Assembly (NCBI GenBank): GCA_019448385.1
Contig: JAGTXO010000033.1
Span: forward strand, 263,001 to 327,000
Direction: 5' to 3'
Source: Diacronema lutheri
Lineage: Eukaryota > Haptophyta > Pavlovophyceae > Pavlovales > Pavlovaceae
Length of the DNA: 64,000 nt
Shown: positions 49,667-59,595 of the stretch, in pieces
How positions within the stretch are numbered: the first letter of the stretch is position 1
Layout of the letters: each line of letters starts with the position of its first letter
Program-made: the position numbers and the translations under genes
Notes under the pieces: generated by a model
Database searches by the model: none
The model's input: only the letters and a program-made list of their open reading frames with translations
What the model was told of the DNA's origin: nothing

Positions 49667-50968
49667 TCACGCGTCACGCGCCCGCCGGATTGGGCGCGCG
49701 CCGGTCGTGCGCGTGGACGTAGAGTACTGCCGGCCTGGCGGATGCGCGCAGCCGTGCCACAGTTTGTCCAAATAGTGGTGCAGGAGCACGACGCAGTGGC
49801 TCGCGAAGAGCACCTCGCGCCCGAGTGAGACGCGCAGCACGGGCGCGCGCACGGCCGCGGCGGCCTCGGCGACCGCGCGCTCCTCGTCCGCCGTCAGCCC
49901 GCGGTCGTCGCCGACAATGACGACAACGCCGCCCGCGGGCGGGTCGCCGCGCTCGCCGGCGAGGCGCGCGCACACGGCCTCGACCGGCTCGCCGGCGCCA
50001 TCGAGCACGAGCACGGCGGGCGGCGCGCGTCGCTTTGCCGGCGCATCGGGCGAGTGCGCGCGCAGCGCGGCGACGAGGGTCTCGAGCGCGCCGCCGACGG
50101 TGCACTCGAGGCCGCGCAGCGGCGAGGCGGAGTAGCCGGTGTCGTCGAGCGCGCATGCCGCGCCGTGCCCGTTCGCCTTATCGTCGAGGGCCGCGCGCAC
50201 CCGCTGCCCGAGCGAGAGCTCGTCGGGCCGAAGGTCGCGGGCGAGGCCTCCGCTCAGCGTGATGGTGCGCGCGCCGGTGGGCAGGCCGGCGGCAGCGGCG
50301 GCGGCGAGGGCGTCGGCGGCGGGCTCGCCCTCAAAGCAGAGCGCCACCTGTGTGTTCCGCCGCAGCCCTTGCGAGCGGAAGAGCGCGGCCGACGCGCAGC
50401 GCAGGCCGACGTCGACGCGGCCGGCGCGAGGCTGCGCCGGGTCAAAATCCCACGCGCAGCGCCGCATGGGCAGGACAAAGAGGCGCGGCGCGCACGGCGC
50501 GGCGGGCGAGGTGGATGGGCAGAGCATCACGCGCTCGGATGGCAGCCGACCGAATGTGCAGCGCGACGCGCGGTGGCCCGGCGCGCGGCAGAAGCCGCAG
50601 GACTCAGCCGGCGTCGGCGCGGGTCGCGTGGCCGGCGCGGCCGGCGAGGACTGGCGCTCGGTGCGCACGCGCTTGGCGCGCTCATCCTTGCGCGGCGTGT
50701 CGCACTCGCGTTTGCTCGGCGCGGCGTCCGCGCGCGCCGCGCCACCGGCCGCGTCGGGCGAGGCACGCGCGCGCGCCTCGCCGCCCGCACAACCGCCCGC
50801 CTCGAGTGCCGCGAGCTCGGCGGCGATCGCGCCGGCGCGAGCGACCGTCGCCTGCTGCTGCGCGTCGAGTGCCTCGCCGCGCGCGTTTCGCGCCGTGAGC
50901 TCGTCGATGTGCCGCAGCTTCTTGCGCAGCGCGCGCACGGCCTTCGCCGCCTCGCCGTCCTCCGTCAT
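49667..50968 (-). CDS. TrmY-like SPOUT methyltransferase with zinc knuckle and PYM-like N-terminus
   Basis: This is a 433-aa intronless protein with three parts. Residues about 5-58 (VRALRKKLRHIDELTARNAR, then GEALDAQQQATVARAG and AELAALE) resemble the ribosome-contacting helical hairpin of PYM and the eIF2A C-terminus. A CCHC-type knuckle (CGFCRAPGHRASRC) lies near residue 125. Residues about 165-410 resemble archaeal TrmY/COG1901, the tRNA pseudouridine-54 N1-methyltransferase: AGRVDVGLRCASAALFRSQG, LRRNTQVALCFEGEP, ITLSGGLARDLRPDELSLGQ, and the knot-forming VVVIVGDDRGLTADEE, then RVSLGREVLFASHCVVLLHH. An RNA methyltransferase role is inferred. The start at 50968 is 47 bp from the divergent CLC gene. 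Confidence 0.65.
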   Translation of the reverse strand: MTEDGEAAKAVRALRKKLRHIDELTARNARGEALDAQQQATVARAGAIAAELAALEAGGCAGGEARARASPDAAGGAARADAAPSKRECDTPRKDERAKRVRTERQSSPAAPATRPAPTPAESCGFCRAPGHRASRCTFGRLPSERVMLCPSTSPAAPCAPRLFVLPMRRCAWDFDPAQPRAGRVDVGLRCASAALFRSQGLRRNTQVALCFEGEPAADALAAAAAAGLPTGARTITLSGGLARDLRPDELSLGQRVRAALDDKANGHGAACALDDTGYSASPLRGLECTVGGALETLVAALRAHSPDAPAKRRAPPAVLVLDGAGEPVEAVCARLAGERGDPPAGGVVVIVGDDRGLTADEERAVAEAAAAVRAPVLRVSLGREVLFASHCVVLLHHYLDKLWHGCAHPPGRQYSTSTRTTGARPIRRARDA

Positions 50969-51015
50969 GGCCCCGTGCCAGGCCCGGATCTCCCGCAAAA
51001 AGGGAAACTTGACGA

Positions 51016-53992
51016 ATGTCAGAGCAAGCGCCCGCCATGACGCATCCGCTCGACGGGATGCTCGGCTCGCTGCGCGACCGTTTGCTCACTTCGGAGCATG
51101 GGGCGGCGGGCAGTGAGCTAGAGCCCGACGCGCTTGCGCACTCCCCGCTGCAGCCACTCACCGCGCCGCGCATGCCGCGCCCACCGAGCCACGGGAGCGG
51201 GATGGTGCGCGTGGGCTCGAATGGCTCCATGCTCCCGGCGACGATGGTGCGGGTGCCGAGCAACGGGATGCTGCGGCCGGTAACGGTGCGCGCGGGCAGT
51301 CCGGCGCGCGTCACGTCCATGGCGCGCGACCAGACCGGCGAGGACTCGTCCATGGCTGAGGTGACGACCGCGGCGGCGGCGGCGGCCGCGAGCGACGCGG
51401 CGCAGCTCGCCGCGCACGGCGCGGACGCGGCGACGGAGACGCTCGAGTCGCTCGACTACGACGCGATCGTGAACACGGTGTACATGTCTTGGCTCGAGGA
51501 CACGTACGCGCCCAGCCGCCGCCGCCTCCTCGGCTACTCGGGCCGGACGTTTGCGCGCTGGCTCCTCTGCTGGATTCTGGGGATCGTGACCGGCGGCATC
51601 GCGTTCGTCGTCGCGAGCGCGGTCGAGCTGATCGGCGAGGCGCGCGTCAAGATGCTCGACTACGTGTTCGACACCCTCGGCCGCGGCCACGCCGTCTTCG
51701 CGGTCGCCGGCCTCCTCTTCGCCCTGACCAACGTGCTGCTCGCGCTCAGCTCGACGGCGCTCGTGCTCTACGTCTCGCCGCAGGCAGCGGGCTCGGGCCT
51801 CGCGCAGGTGCGCGGCACCTCGCGGCCGCCACGCAGCACCACCACGCGGCCGCCGCGCCGCCCACCCTCCGCCCCCGCCGCCCGCCCCTTCCGTGCCCGT
51901 TCAGGTGCGCGCTTATTTGAATGGGGTGCACATCCCGCGCGTGCTCTCGTCGGCATGCCTCTTTGTCAAAGTGGCGGGGACAATCATGGCAGTCGGCTCG
52001 CTGCTTGCGATCGGGCCGGAGGCGCCGCTCGTGCACATCGGCGCGATCATCGGCTCGGGCCTCACGCGCGGCCGCAAGCACCTCCGCCTCGGCTGGCCAT
52101 TCAGCGCGCGCACCGTTTCACTCTCGTGGCCGTGGGTCGGCCATTTCCGCAACGACGTCGATCGGCGCGATTTCATCTCAATCGGCGCGGCGGCGGGGTT
52201 CTCGGCGGCGTTCGGCTCGCCGATCGGCGGCGTGCTCTACTGCCTCGAGGAATGCTCCTCCCACTGGTCGCAGCAGCTCGTCTGGCGAGCCCTCACCTCG
52301 ACCACCGTCTCATCAATTACGCTGATGCTGCTGCGCTCGTGGCGCGACGGGCTCGCGCCACGCGTGACGAGCTTCGGCCTGCTCTCGTTGCAGTCGATCT
52401 CGGTGGGGCCGCTGCAGTCGGGCCGGCACATGTCGTCCCTCCTCGAGCTCCTTCTCTACGCCGCCCTCGGCGGCGCGGGCGGGCTGCTCGGCGCGATCTG
52501 GTGCCGCGCGTTCGCGGCGCTCGGCCGGCGCCGGTCGACGGGCCCGCGCGCGCGCCTCGTCGAGATGGCGGCGATATCGACGCTGACGTCGGTGCTGCTC
52601 TTCACGCTGCCGCTGCTGCTCGGCGCGTGCGTGCCCTCCGACAAGAAGCTCTGGCGCGCCTCCGACTTTGGCACGCGCTTCGCGTGCGACGCGGGCGAGA
52701 CGGACGAACTCGCGTCGCTCCTGCTCACGAGCCGCGAGATGGCGATCAAGCAGCTCATCTCCAAGCCGGAGAACTTCTCGACGCCGGTGCTGCTGCTCTC
52801 GGCGTGCGCGTTCCTGCCGCTCATGCTCCTCACCTTTGGCGCCGCCACGCCCGCGGGCATCTTCATGCCCACCATCTTCATCGGCTGCTCGCTCGGCGGC
52901 ATCGTCGGCCAACTGCTGCAGGCGCGGCTCGGCGCGGACAAGGTGACGGAGGGCACGTTTGCGCTGATGGGCGCGGTGGCGATGCTCGGCGGCGTGATGC
53001 GCTCGTCGATCTCGCTCTGCGTGATCATCCTCGAGGGTACCGGCCAGGTGCAGCTCCTCGTGCCGATCATCGTCACGACCGTCGCCGCGCGCTACGTGGG
53101 CAACCTGCTCTCCGAGGGCGTTGTCGAGATCGCCGTCGAGTTGCACAGGCCGCACATCCCGATGGTCGTCACGCCGTCCAACAACCGGCTCGCGCGCTAC
53201 CGCGCCTCCGAGATCATGGCCTCGCCCGCCGTCTGCCTCGACCGCGCCGCGCGCGTGCGCGACGTGGTGCACGTGCTCGCGACATGCCGTCACAATGGCT
53301 TCGCCGTCCTTGATCCGAACGGCACACTCGTCGGCACGGTCCTGCGCTCGCAGCTGCTCGCGCTGCTGCACAACCCGCACACGATCGTCGTGCCCGCCGC
53401 CGACGCGGCCGACGCCGGCCCGCCCGCGCCCGCGCAGCTCGCCGCCATTGCTGAGGGCACCGCCATCGTGAATTCGTCAAGCCGGCAGCCGCTCGCGCCG
53501 TCGCTGCCGCTCGTCGCGCCGCCCTCGTCGTCGCTGCTCCGCGTGGCGCGCGGCAGCTTGGAGTGCGCGGGCGCGCTCGCATCGTGCGCGCCCGCGCCCG
53601 CGCCCGCGCCCGAGCCCGAGACCGCCCCGCTCTCGACCGTTTCAATGAGCTCAACGCGCTGGACCCTTCGGCGCGCGTCGACCAAGACGCGCCTCGAGGA
53701 GGCGGTCGTGCTCGGCATGCCGGCGTTCGAGGACGAGGACGTGATCGACCTGGCGGACGAGATGAACGTCGGGCCGCTCGTCGTGCTGCCCAACACGCCC
53801 GCCTCGCGCGTCTTCCACCTCTTCTCAAATATGGGTCTGCGCCACCTGCCCGTCCTCTCCGCTGGTGGCGAGGTTGTCGGCATGATCACCCGGCACGACC
53901 TCCATCGCTTCCAGAGGCTGATCGACTCGCGCCACGCCGACCGCGAGGATCACTTTGGGCACGACGGGCTGCAGGCGGGCAAGGCGTCGTGA
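51016..53992 (+). CDS. CLC-type chloride/proton antiporter with CBS domains
   Basis: Exons 51016-51807 and 51905-53992 join in phase 0 to 959 aa. The splice reconstructs GSGLAQ/VRAYLNGVHIPRVL, the selectivity helix of CLC proteins most like animal CLC-6/7. The gating glutamate is present in GPEAPLVHIGAIIG, and the double Glu of YCLEECSSHWSQQLVWRA includes the proton-glutamate position, so exchange rather than channel activity is expected. FGAATPAGIFMPTIFIGCSL carries the other anion-binding motif. Two CBS domains close the protein (IMASPAVCLDRAARVRDVVH; VGPLVVLPNTPASRVFHLFS). GSGLAQ replaces the usual GSGIPQ/E. It probably acts in endosomal or vacuolar membranes. Confidence 0.92.
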
Positions 53993-54315
53993 GCCGCCGC
54001 CGCCCGCGCGCATCCCCCCCCCCCCCCCTCCCCCGCCGCCGCCGTTCGTGCGCGTGGCGGGCACCGTTGGTCCTTCCTCGGCCTCTCGCCGGCCATCCCA
54101 CTTGCTCTGCATTCGGCCCCCGCCACCACACGCCTCGCCGTGCTGTGCAGTCCTCCGCGCGTCGAAGAACGATTGTCACGGGTAGATACTAACGACGCTT
54201 CCGACGGGTCAACGCTGCAAATCTTGCATGATGGGGGTCCTCACGAGCACTTGACAGGCCTCCGCAGCCGGCGGCGCGCCTGCCCGTGAGCGCTGCCAAC
54301 CAAGCACGCGCACGC
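53993..54315. other. Convergent intergenic region
   Basis: This gap between CLC and PEX22 begins with a C-rich tract (54013-54034) after the CLC stop and is otherwise ordinary. No RNA gene or conserved frame is seen. Confidence 0.5.
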
Positions 54316-54942
54316 CTACGAGAAGCTCATCGAGTCGGCGTACAGGTCGACGAGCTCTCCGAGGCTGCTCGCGGAGAGGACGTTGTCCCTCCCCGGCGCA
54401 CGCTGCCCGGGCGCAGCCGAGATGAGCGCGACGTGCGGCACGTGCGGCGCGAGCCCCTCGACAATGTCCGACGCTGAGTCAATGTGCAGCGCCGGTTCGA
54501 TCTGCCGGCACATGGCCGTGCGGCCGACCGCCGTCGAGCAAACGAGCACCTTGCGCGCGTCAAAGCCCGGAAAGTCGAACACGCCCTCGCGCGCGAGCGC
54601 TGCGCGCAGCTCGGCCTCGTGGCTGTCGAGCGTGACGTTGGGCGTGATCAGGTAGACATCGGCGAATGCCGCGAGCCTACGCAGCGCGTCGCACGCGCCA
54701 GCCGCGAGCTCGAAGGTCGTACCCGCGCCCGGCGCGAAGACCACGCCGTGCGCCGTCGAGATGGTGACGCGCGGCCGCGCCTTAGCCCTCCCTCGGCCTG
54801 GGCATGCGGCCTGGGCACCAACGTTGGGAGGAGGCGGCCGGTAGAAGAGGTACGCGATCAGCAGCGCCGCGGCGAGCGCGTAGAGCGTCGAGCGGTTGGA
54901 CGCAAGCCACTGGCGCAGGAGGGCGATCAACGCGGACCCCAT
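54316..54942 (-). CDS. PEX22: PEX22-like peroxisome biogenesis protein
   Basis: This is a 208-aa intronless protein. PEX22 anchors the ubiquitin-conjugating enzyme PEX4 at the peroxisome membrane for PEX5 recycling. The N-terminal membrane anchor (TLYALAAALLIAYLFY) is followed by the cytosolic Rossmann-like PEX4-binding domain, matching plant PEX22: VTISTAHGVVFAPG, LRRLAAFADVYLITPNVTLD, REGVFDFPGFDARKVLVCST and GRTAMCRQIEPALHIDSASD. Length and layout fit the family. It diverges from the alpha-mannosidase with only 38 bp between starts. Confidence 0.82.
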   Translation of the reverse strand: MGSALIALLRQWLASNRSTLYALAAALLIAYLFYRPPPPNVGAQAACPGRGRAKARPRVTISTAHGVVFAPGAGTTFELAAGACDALRRLAAFADVYLITPNVTLDSHEAELRAALAREGVFDFPGFDARKVLVCSTAVGRTAMCRQIEPALHIDSASDIVEGLAPHVPHVALISAAPGQRAPGRDNVLSASSLGELVDLYADSMSFS

Positions 54943-54980
54943 CGTGGCGCGTCCTGCAGCAGGCGGCGAAGAGGACGGCG

Positions 54981-57900
54981 ATGCGGCTCGCGCCGCTGCT
55001 CGCGGCGATCGTCCCGCTGGCAGCCGGACAGGCGCTGCCGCCCGAGCACGTGGATCCGGCGTGGGTGCTGCCGCGCCCGCCGCCGCGCTGCACCGCGGAC
55101 CCGTCGAAGCCGTGGTGCTCGCGCACGGCGGCGGCGCGCGCGAGCGGCGAGCCGCCGGCTGTCGGCTGCAGCGCGCGCGCCGCGCGCGGCGAGTACAACA
55201 CGAGCTCGGCGCGCGTGTCTGGCGGGCACGTGCTCAACGTGCACCTGGTCGCACACACCCACGACGACGTTGGCTGGCTCAAGACCGTCGACGAGTACTA
55301 CACGGGCCAGAACCAGTCGATCCAGGTCGCGGGCGTGGCGTACATCCTCGACGGTGTCATCGAGCAGCTCGCGGCGGACAGCCGGCGCAAGTTTGTGTAC
55401 GTCGAGACGGCCTTCTTCGCGCGCTGGTGGGCGCAGCAACCCGACGCGACGCGCGCCACCGTCCGCCGGCTCGTCGCTGACGGCCAGCTCTCGTTTGCCA
55501 ATGGTGGTTGGTGCATGTCCGATGAGGCGACCCCGCTCTTTGTCGACATGGTCGAGCAGCAGACCGCAGGCCTGCGCTTCCTCAAGCGCGAGCTTGGCGT
55601 CGTGCCTACCGTCGGTTGGCAGGCACGCGTCGCGCCGCGCCGCGCCGCGCCGCGCCGCGCGCCGCGCCGATGTGCGCCGCCCGCGCCGCGCCGCGCCGCG
55701 CCGCGCCGCGCCGCGCGCCGCGCCGATGTGCGCGCCGCCCGCGCCGCGCCGCGCGCGTGCGCGCCGCGCGCGCCTTTCGGCTCAGGTCGACCCGTTCGGC
55801 CACTCGGCGTTCATGGGCACGCTGTACGCACTGCTTGGTATGCGCGCGTACGGATTCGGGCGGATCGACTACCAGGACCGCGCCAAACGCGAGGCGATCC
55901 GTTCGCTCGAGACAGTCGTTGCAGCCAGCCCCTCGCTCGGGCCGCAGAGCGCGGTGCTCGCGGGCGCCATGCGCGGCTACGGCCCACCCGTTGGCTTCAA
56001 CTGGGAGTGGTTTGACGGCGCGGACGATCCGGTGCAGGACGACCCATCGCTGCGCGGGTACAACGTGCCGCACGTCGTCGAGCGCTTCGTCAACGCATCG
56101 CTCGAGCAGGCTGAGCATTACGCGCACTGCGAGGACGGGGACTGCGACATCATGTTCACGATGGGCTCCGACTTCCACTACGGCAACGCGCGCTCGTGGT
56201 TTAAAAACTTGGACAAGTTGCTGCACCACGTTCGTGCGGACGGGCGGGTGAACGCATTCTACTCGTCGCCCGCCGCCTACTACGACGCCAAGGCCGCGTC
56301 GGCGCACCGCTGGGCGGTGAAGACGGACGATTGGTTGCCCTACTGCGACGGCGCCGCCGAGTACGATGCCAAGGCCGACCGCGTGCTCGACCGCGGCGGG
56401 CACGCCTACTGGACGGGCTACTTCACGTCGAGGCCTGCGCTCAAGAAGCACGTGCGCGTGGCGTCTGCGCTCCTGCAGACATGCCGCCATCTCGAGCTCC
56501 TGTACCTCGCGCGGCCGAGCAACGATGGCGGCGATGGCGGCGATGGCGGCGATGGCGGCGGTAAGCCTGCGCCGAGCAGCGCGCGGCTGTGGCTCGAGCT
56601 CTCTGTCGCGCAGCACCACGACGCCGTGAGCGGCACAGCGCGACAGCACGTGACGAATGACTACCAGCAGCGCCTCAGCGAGGGGATGGCCGAGTGCGAT
56701 GCGCTCGTCTCGCGCGCGCTCGACGCGGCGGCCGCGCGGGGGGCGCGCGCGCGCGCGACGAGCGCGCGACGAGCGCGTGGCGAGGAACTGTCGTGGGCGC
56801 CGTGCGCGCTCAACGAGTCGCGGTGCGAGCGCACGTTCGAGATGGCGAATGAGAGTCGTGTCGTGCGCGTCGCCGCGTACAACCCGCTCGCGCAGCCGAG
56901 CGGGGAGGAGCAGCTCGTGCGTATCCCGGTGCCCGCCGGCTCCGCGGTGAGCGCAACGGCAGCGGGCGGCGCGTCGCTCGACGTGCAGCTCGTGCGCGCG
57001 GAGGAGGAGGCGGGCAGCAACGCCGACATTGCGCTCGTGCGCGTGCGCGCCGTGCCCGCGCTCGGCGCGAGCTGGTTTGATCTTTCGATCCGGCCGCCTG
57101 CGCGGTCGAGTCCGGGCGGCACGAAGAGTCCGGACGGCACGAACGCCGCTCGAACGCCCAGCGGCGGTGGTGGCGACGCGCACGCGCGCGGCGCGTACAC
57201 GAGGGCGCGCGCGCGCAGGCGGCTGGCGCGCGCGGGCGAGGCACACCTCACGCTTGGCGCCTTTGAGCCGGGGGGGCTCGCCCTCGCGCTCAAGCGCGGC
57301 GCGGACGGCCGCGTGCGCACTGCGCGCCTGCGCGCGCCAGCCGCGCACGCGTCCGGTCGGCCGCTCGAGGCGAACCTTGACATGTTCATCGCCTTGTACC
57401 GCTCGCACACGGGCGACACGCGCGCGAGCTGCGGCGACGACGAGCGCTGCCGCCCCGGCCAGGCGAGCGGCGCGTACATCTTCCGCCCCAACTGCACCGA
57501 GGGCGCGGCCGCGCCGTGCGCGCCCGAGCGCGTCGGCGCCGGCGCGACCGGCGGCGGCGCGCGCCTTGTCCGCCTCACGCGCGGCGCGCTTTGCCACGAG
57601 GCGAAGTTGTCGTACGCGCCGTGGGCGAACGTGACGCTCTCAGTGTGCGCGCGCGAGAGCGCGCTGCGCGTCGCCTGGGCCGTCGGGCCGATCCCCATCG
57701 ACGACGGCGAGGGCAAGGAGGTCGTCGTGCGCTACGAGACGGACCTGCGCTCCGGCGGCACGTTCGCCACCGATTCGAACGGGCGGGACATGGTGGCGCG
57801 CGTGCGCGACGCGCGTCCCACCTGGCGGCTCAATGTGACCGATCCCGTCTCGGGCAATTACTACCCCGTAACGGCGCTACTCACCCTCGCCGACCAACCG

Positions 57901-58761
57901 AGCGGCGGCGTCGGCGCCACCGCCGGCGGTGGCGTCGGGGCCGACGCGCTGGGCGGCGGACGCCAGCTGAGCGTGCACGTCGACCGCGCGCAGGGCGGCA
58001 GCTCGTTGGCCGACGGCACGGTCGAGCTGATGGTGCACAGGCGGCTGCTGCACGACGACAACCGTGGCGTCGCCGAACCTCTCAACGAGACGCTGTGCGG
58101 CTGTGCGACCTGCGGCTGCGCAGGGCTGCGCGTCTCCGGCGTGCACTGGGTGCAGCTGGGCGAGGCCGACGGCGCGCGCGCGATGCGCGACGCGCGCGCG
58201 CTCATGCAGCGCGAGCTCTTCCCGCTCGAGCTTCGCTTCGGCAGACCGCGCCGTGCGGGCGCTGGGGCGGGCGCGGGCCCGTCGGATGAAGCGGCCGATG
58301 CCGACACGGGCGCGGACGCGCTGCCGCCGCCGGTCAGCGGCCTGCGCGCGCCGCTCGACGCGCAGCTCCATCTGCTCACAGCGCACGACCTGACGGCGGC
58401 TGATGTGCCGGGTGCCGCGCCCGGTGCACGCGCCGCCAGTGTGCGCGAGCTCTTGCTGCGAATCTCACACTCAGTCGCCGCGGAGGAGGGCGGCACGCCT
58501 GTCAAGGTCGACCTGGCAGCCATCTTTGAGCCGCGCCTTGTCGCACTGCTTTCCGTGCAGGAAAAACTCCTCGGCGCAAACGCGCGCGCAGACCCGGAGC
58601 GCGCGCGCGCGGCTGCGCCCTTCACCACCGCGACGCCGATCGCACCAGCGCCGTTTGCGCCCGTGCGCGGGCACGTGTCCGACACCACCGTGGTGATCGC
58701 GCCACTCGAGATCCGCACGTGGGTGGCGAAGTACGTTCGCGCGCCAACGGACGCGGAGTGA
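54981..58761 (+). CDS. Lysosomal/vacuolar alpha-mannosidase (GH38)
   Basis: Exons 54981-55622 and 55786-58761 give 1205 aa. The enzyme removes alpha-mannose from glycoprotein N-glycans. A signal peptide (MRLAPLLAAIVPLAAGQAL) leads to the zinc site VHLVAHTHDDVGWLKTVDEY (His and Asp ligands). The splice gives GVVPTVGWQ/VDPFGHSAFMGTLY, restoring the catalytic nucleophile Asp; MGSDFHYGNARSWF and VAQHHDAVSGTARQHVTNDY (third zinc His) follow. The donor is CAG/GCACGC, a GC-AG intron of 163 nt filled with CGCGCC repeats. Low-complexity inserts include a GATGGCGGC repeat (56524-56560) encoding DGG units, and an Arg-rich loop near 57180-57235. The C-terminal beta domains are complete. Confidence 0.95.
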
Positions 58762-58876
58762 AGCGCGTGCGTCTGCGCGCAGGCCGTGTGGACTGTGGGC
58801 TGACGAGTGACATGATTTTGAGACAGCAGTTCACAGAGGCCACCTCTCCTTCTCCGAACAGGGCCGATTCGACCGC

Positions 58877-59434
58877 TCACGCGCCCGCAGTGCCCGAGCC
58901 CAGCCAGTCGCCCTTCGTGGCGCGGTCCTGGTCCTCCTTGCTCCGCTTGGCGCCCTCGTGCACGATCGGCGCGCCGAGCAGCTGCAGCCGCTGGATGACG
59001 GTCTCCTCGCCGCCGGACTGGTTGGCGCCGACGAAGAGCGTCAAGCTCGAGACCATCTGGAAGAGCACGAAGCGCAGCTCGATCGGCTTGGCGCCCGCGG
59101 CGACGTCGGCCTCGCCTAGCGCGAGCTCCTGCGTCGGCGCCTCGCTCTTTGCCGAGTCAAAATCGAGGCCGAGCTTGTTGGCAAAGAGGCGAATCGACGC
59201 GGGCGCCGTGCCGGGCGGCGCCTCGATCCGCAGGTAGGCAAGGCGCACGGGCGAGCGGAAGGCGATCCTGATCAGCAGCTCCTCGTCACAGTCCGACTGC
59301 AGGTGGAGCGTCGGCTGGTCCCGCGCGCCCTGCTCGAGGCAATGGCGCAGCGTGTGCTCCGACGACTGGTTGAGGCACTCGCATTGCGTCAGCTCGATGT
59401 GCTCGAGCAGGTCCTCCGCGGGCAGGCCGGCCAT
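58877..59434 (-). CDS. PITH-domain protein (PITHD1-like)
   Basis: This is a 185-aa intronless protein consisting almost entirely of one PITH domain, the proteasome-interacting domain of thioredoxin-like proteins: CECLNQSSEHTLRHCL, LQSDCDEELLIRIAFRSPVR, PASIRLFANKLGLDFDSA, LRFVLFQMVSSLTLFVGANQ and GEETVIQRLQLLGAPI. No thioredoxin domain precedes it, so it is of the standalone PITHD1 type. A well-formed inverted CCAAT box (ACCATTGGTCA, ATTGG 59577-59581) lies about 145 bp upstream of the start. Confidence 0.9.
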   Translation of the reverse strand: MAGLPAEDLLEHIELTQCECLNQSSEHTLRHCLEQGARDQPTLHLQSDCDEELLIRIAFRSPVRLAYLRIEAPPGTAPASIRLFANKLGLDFDSAKSEAPTQELALGEADVAAGAKPIELRFVLFQMVSSLTLFVGANQSGGEETVIQRLQLLGAPIVHEGAKRSKEDQDRATKGDWLGSGTAGA

Positions 59435-59595
59435 CGTGCCGCGTCCGCGGCGAGGCAGCGCGGGCAAGACTCGCGCTCGCACCGCCAACTAGTCACACCG
59501 CGCTGACTTGGCCGTCTCAGACGCCGCGTGACAGTGAGGAAACACACTGCGGAAGGACAGTCGCAGATCGCACACCATTGGTCATCACTCAAGGC

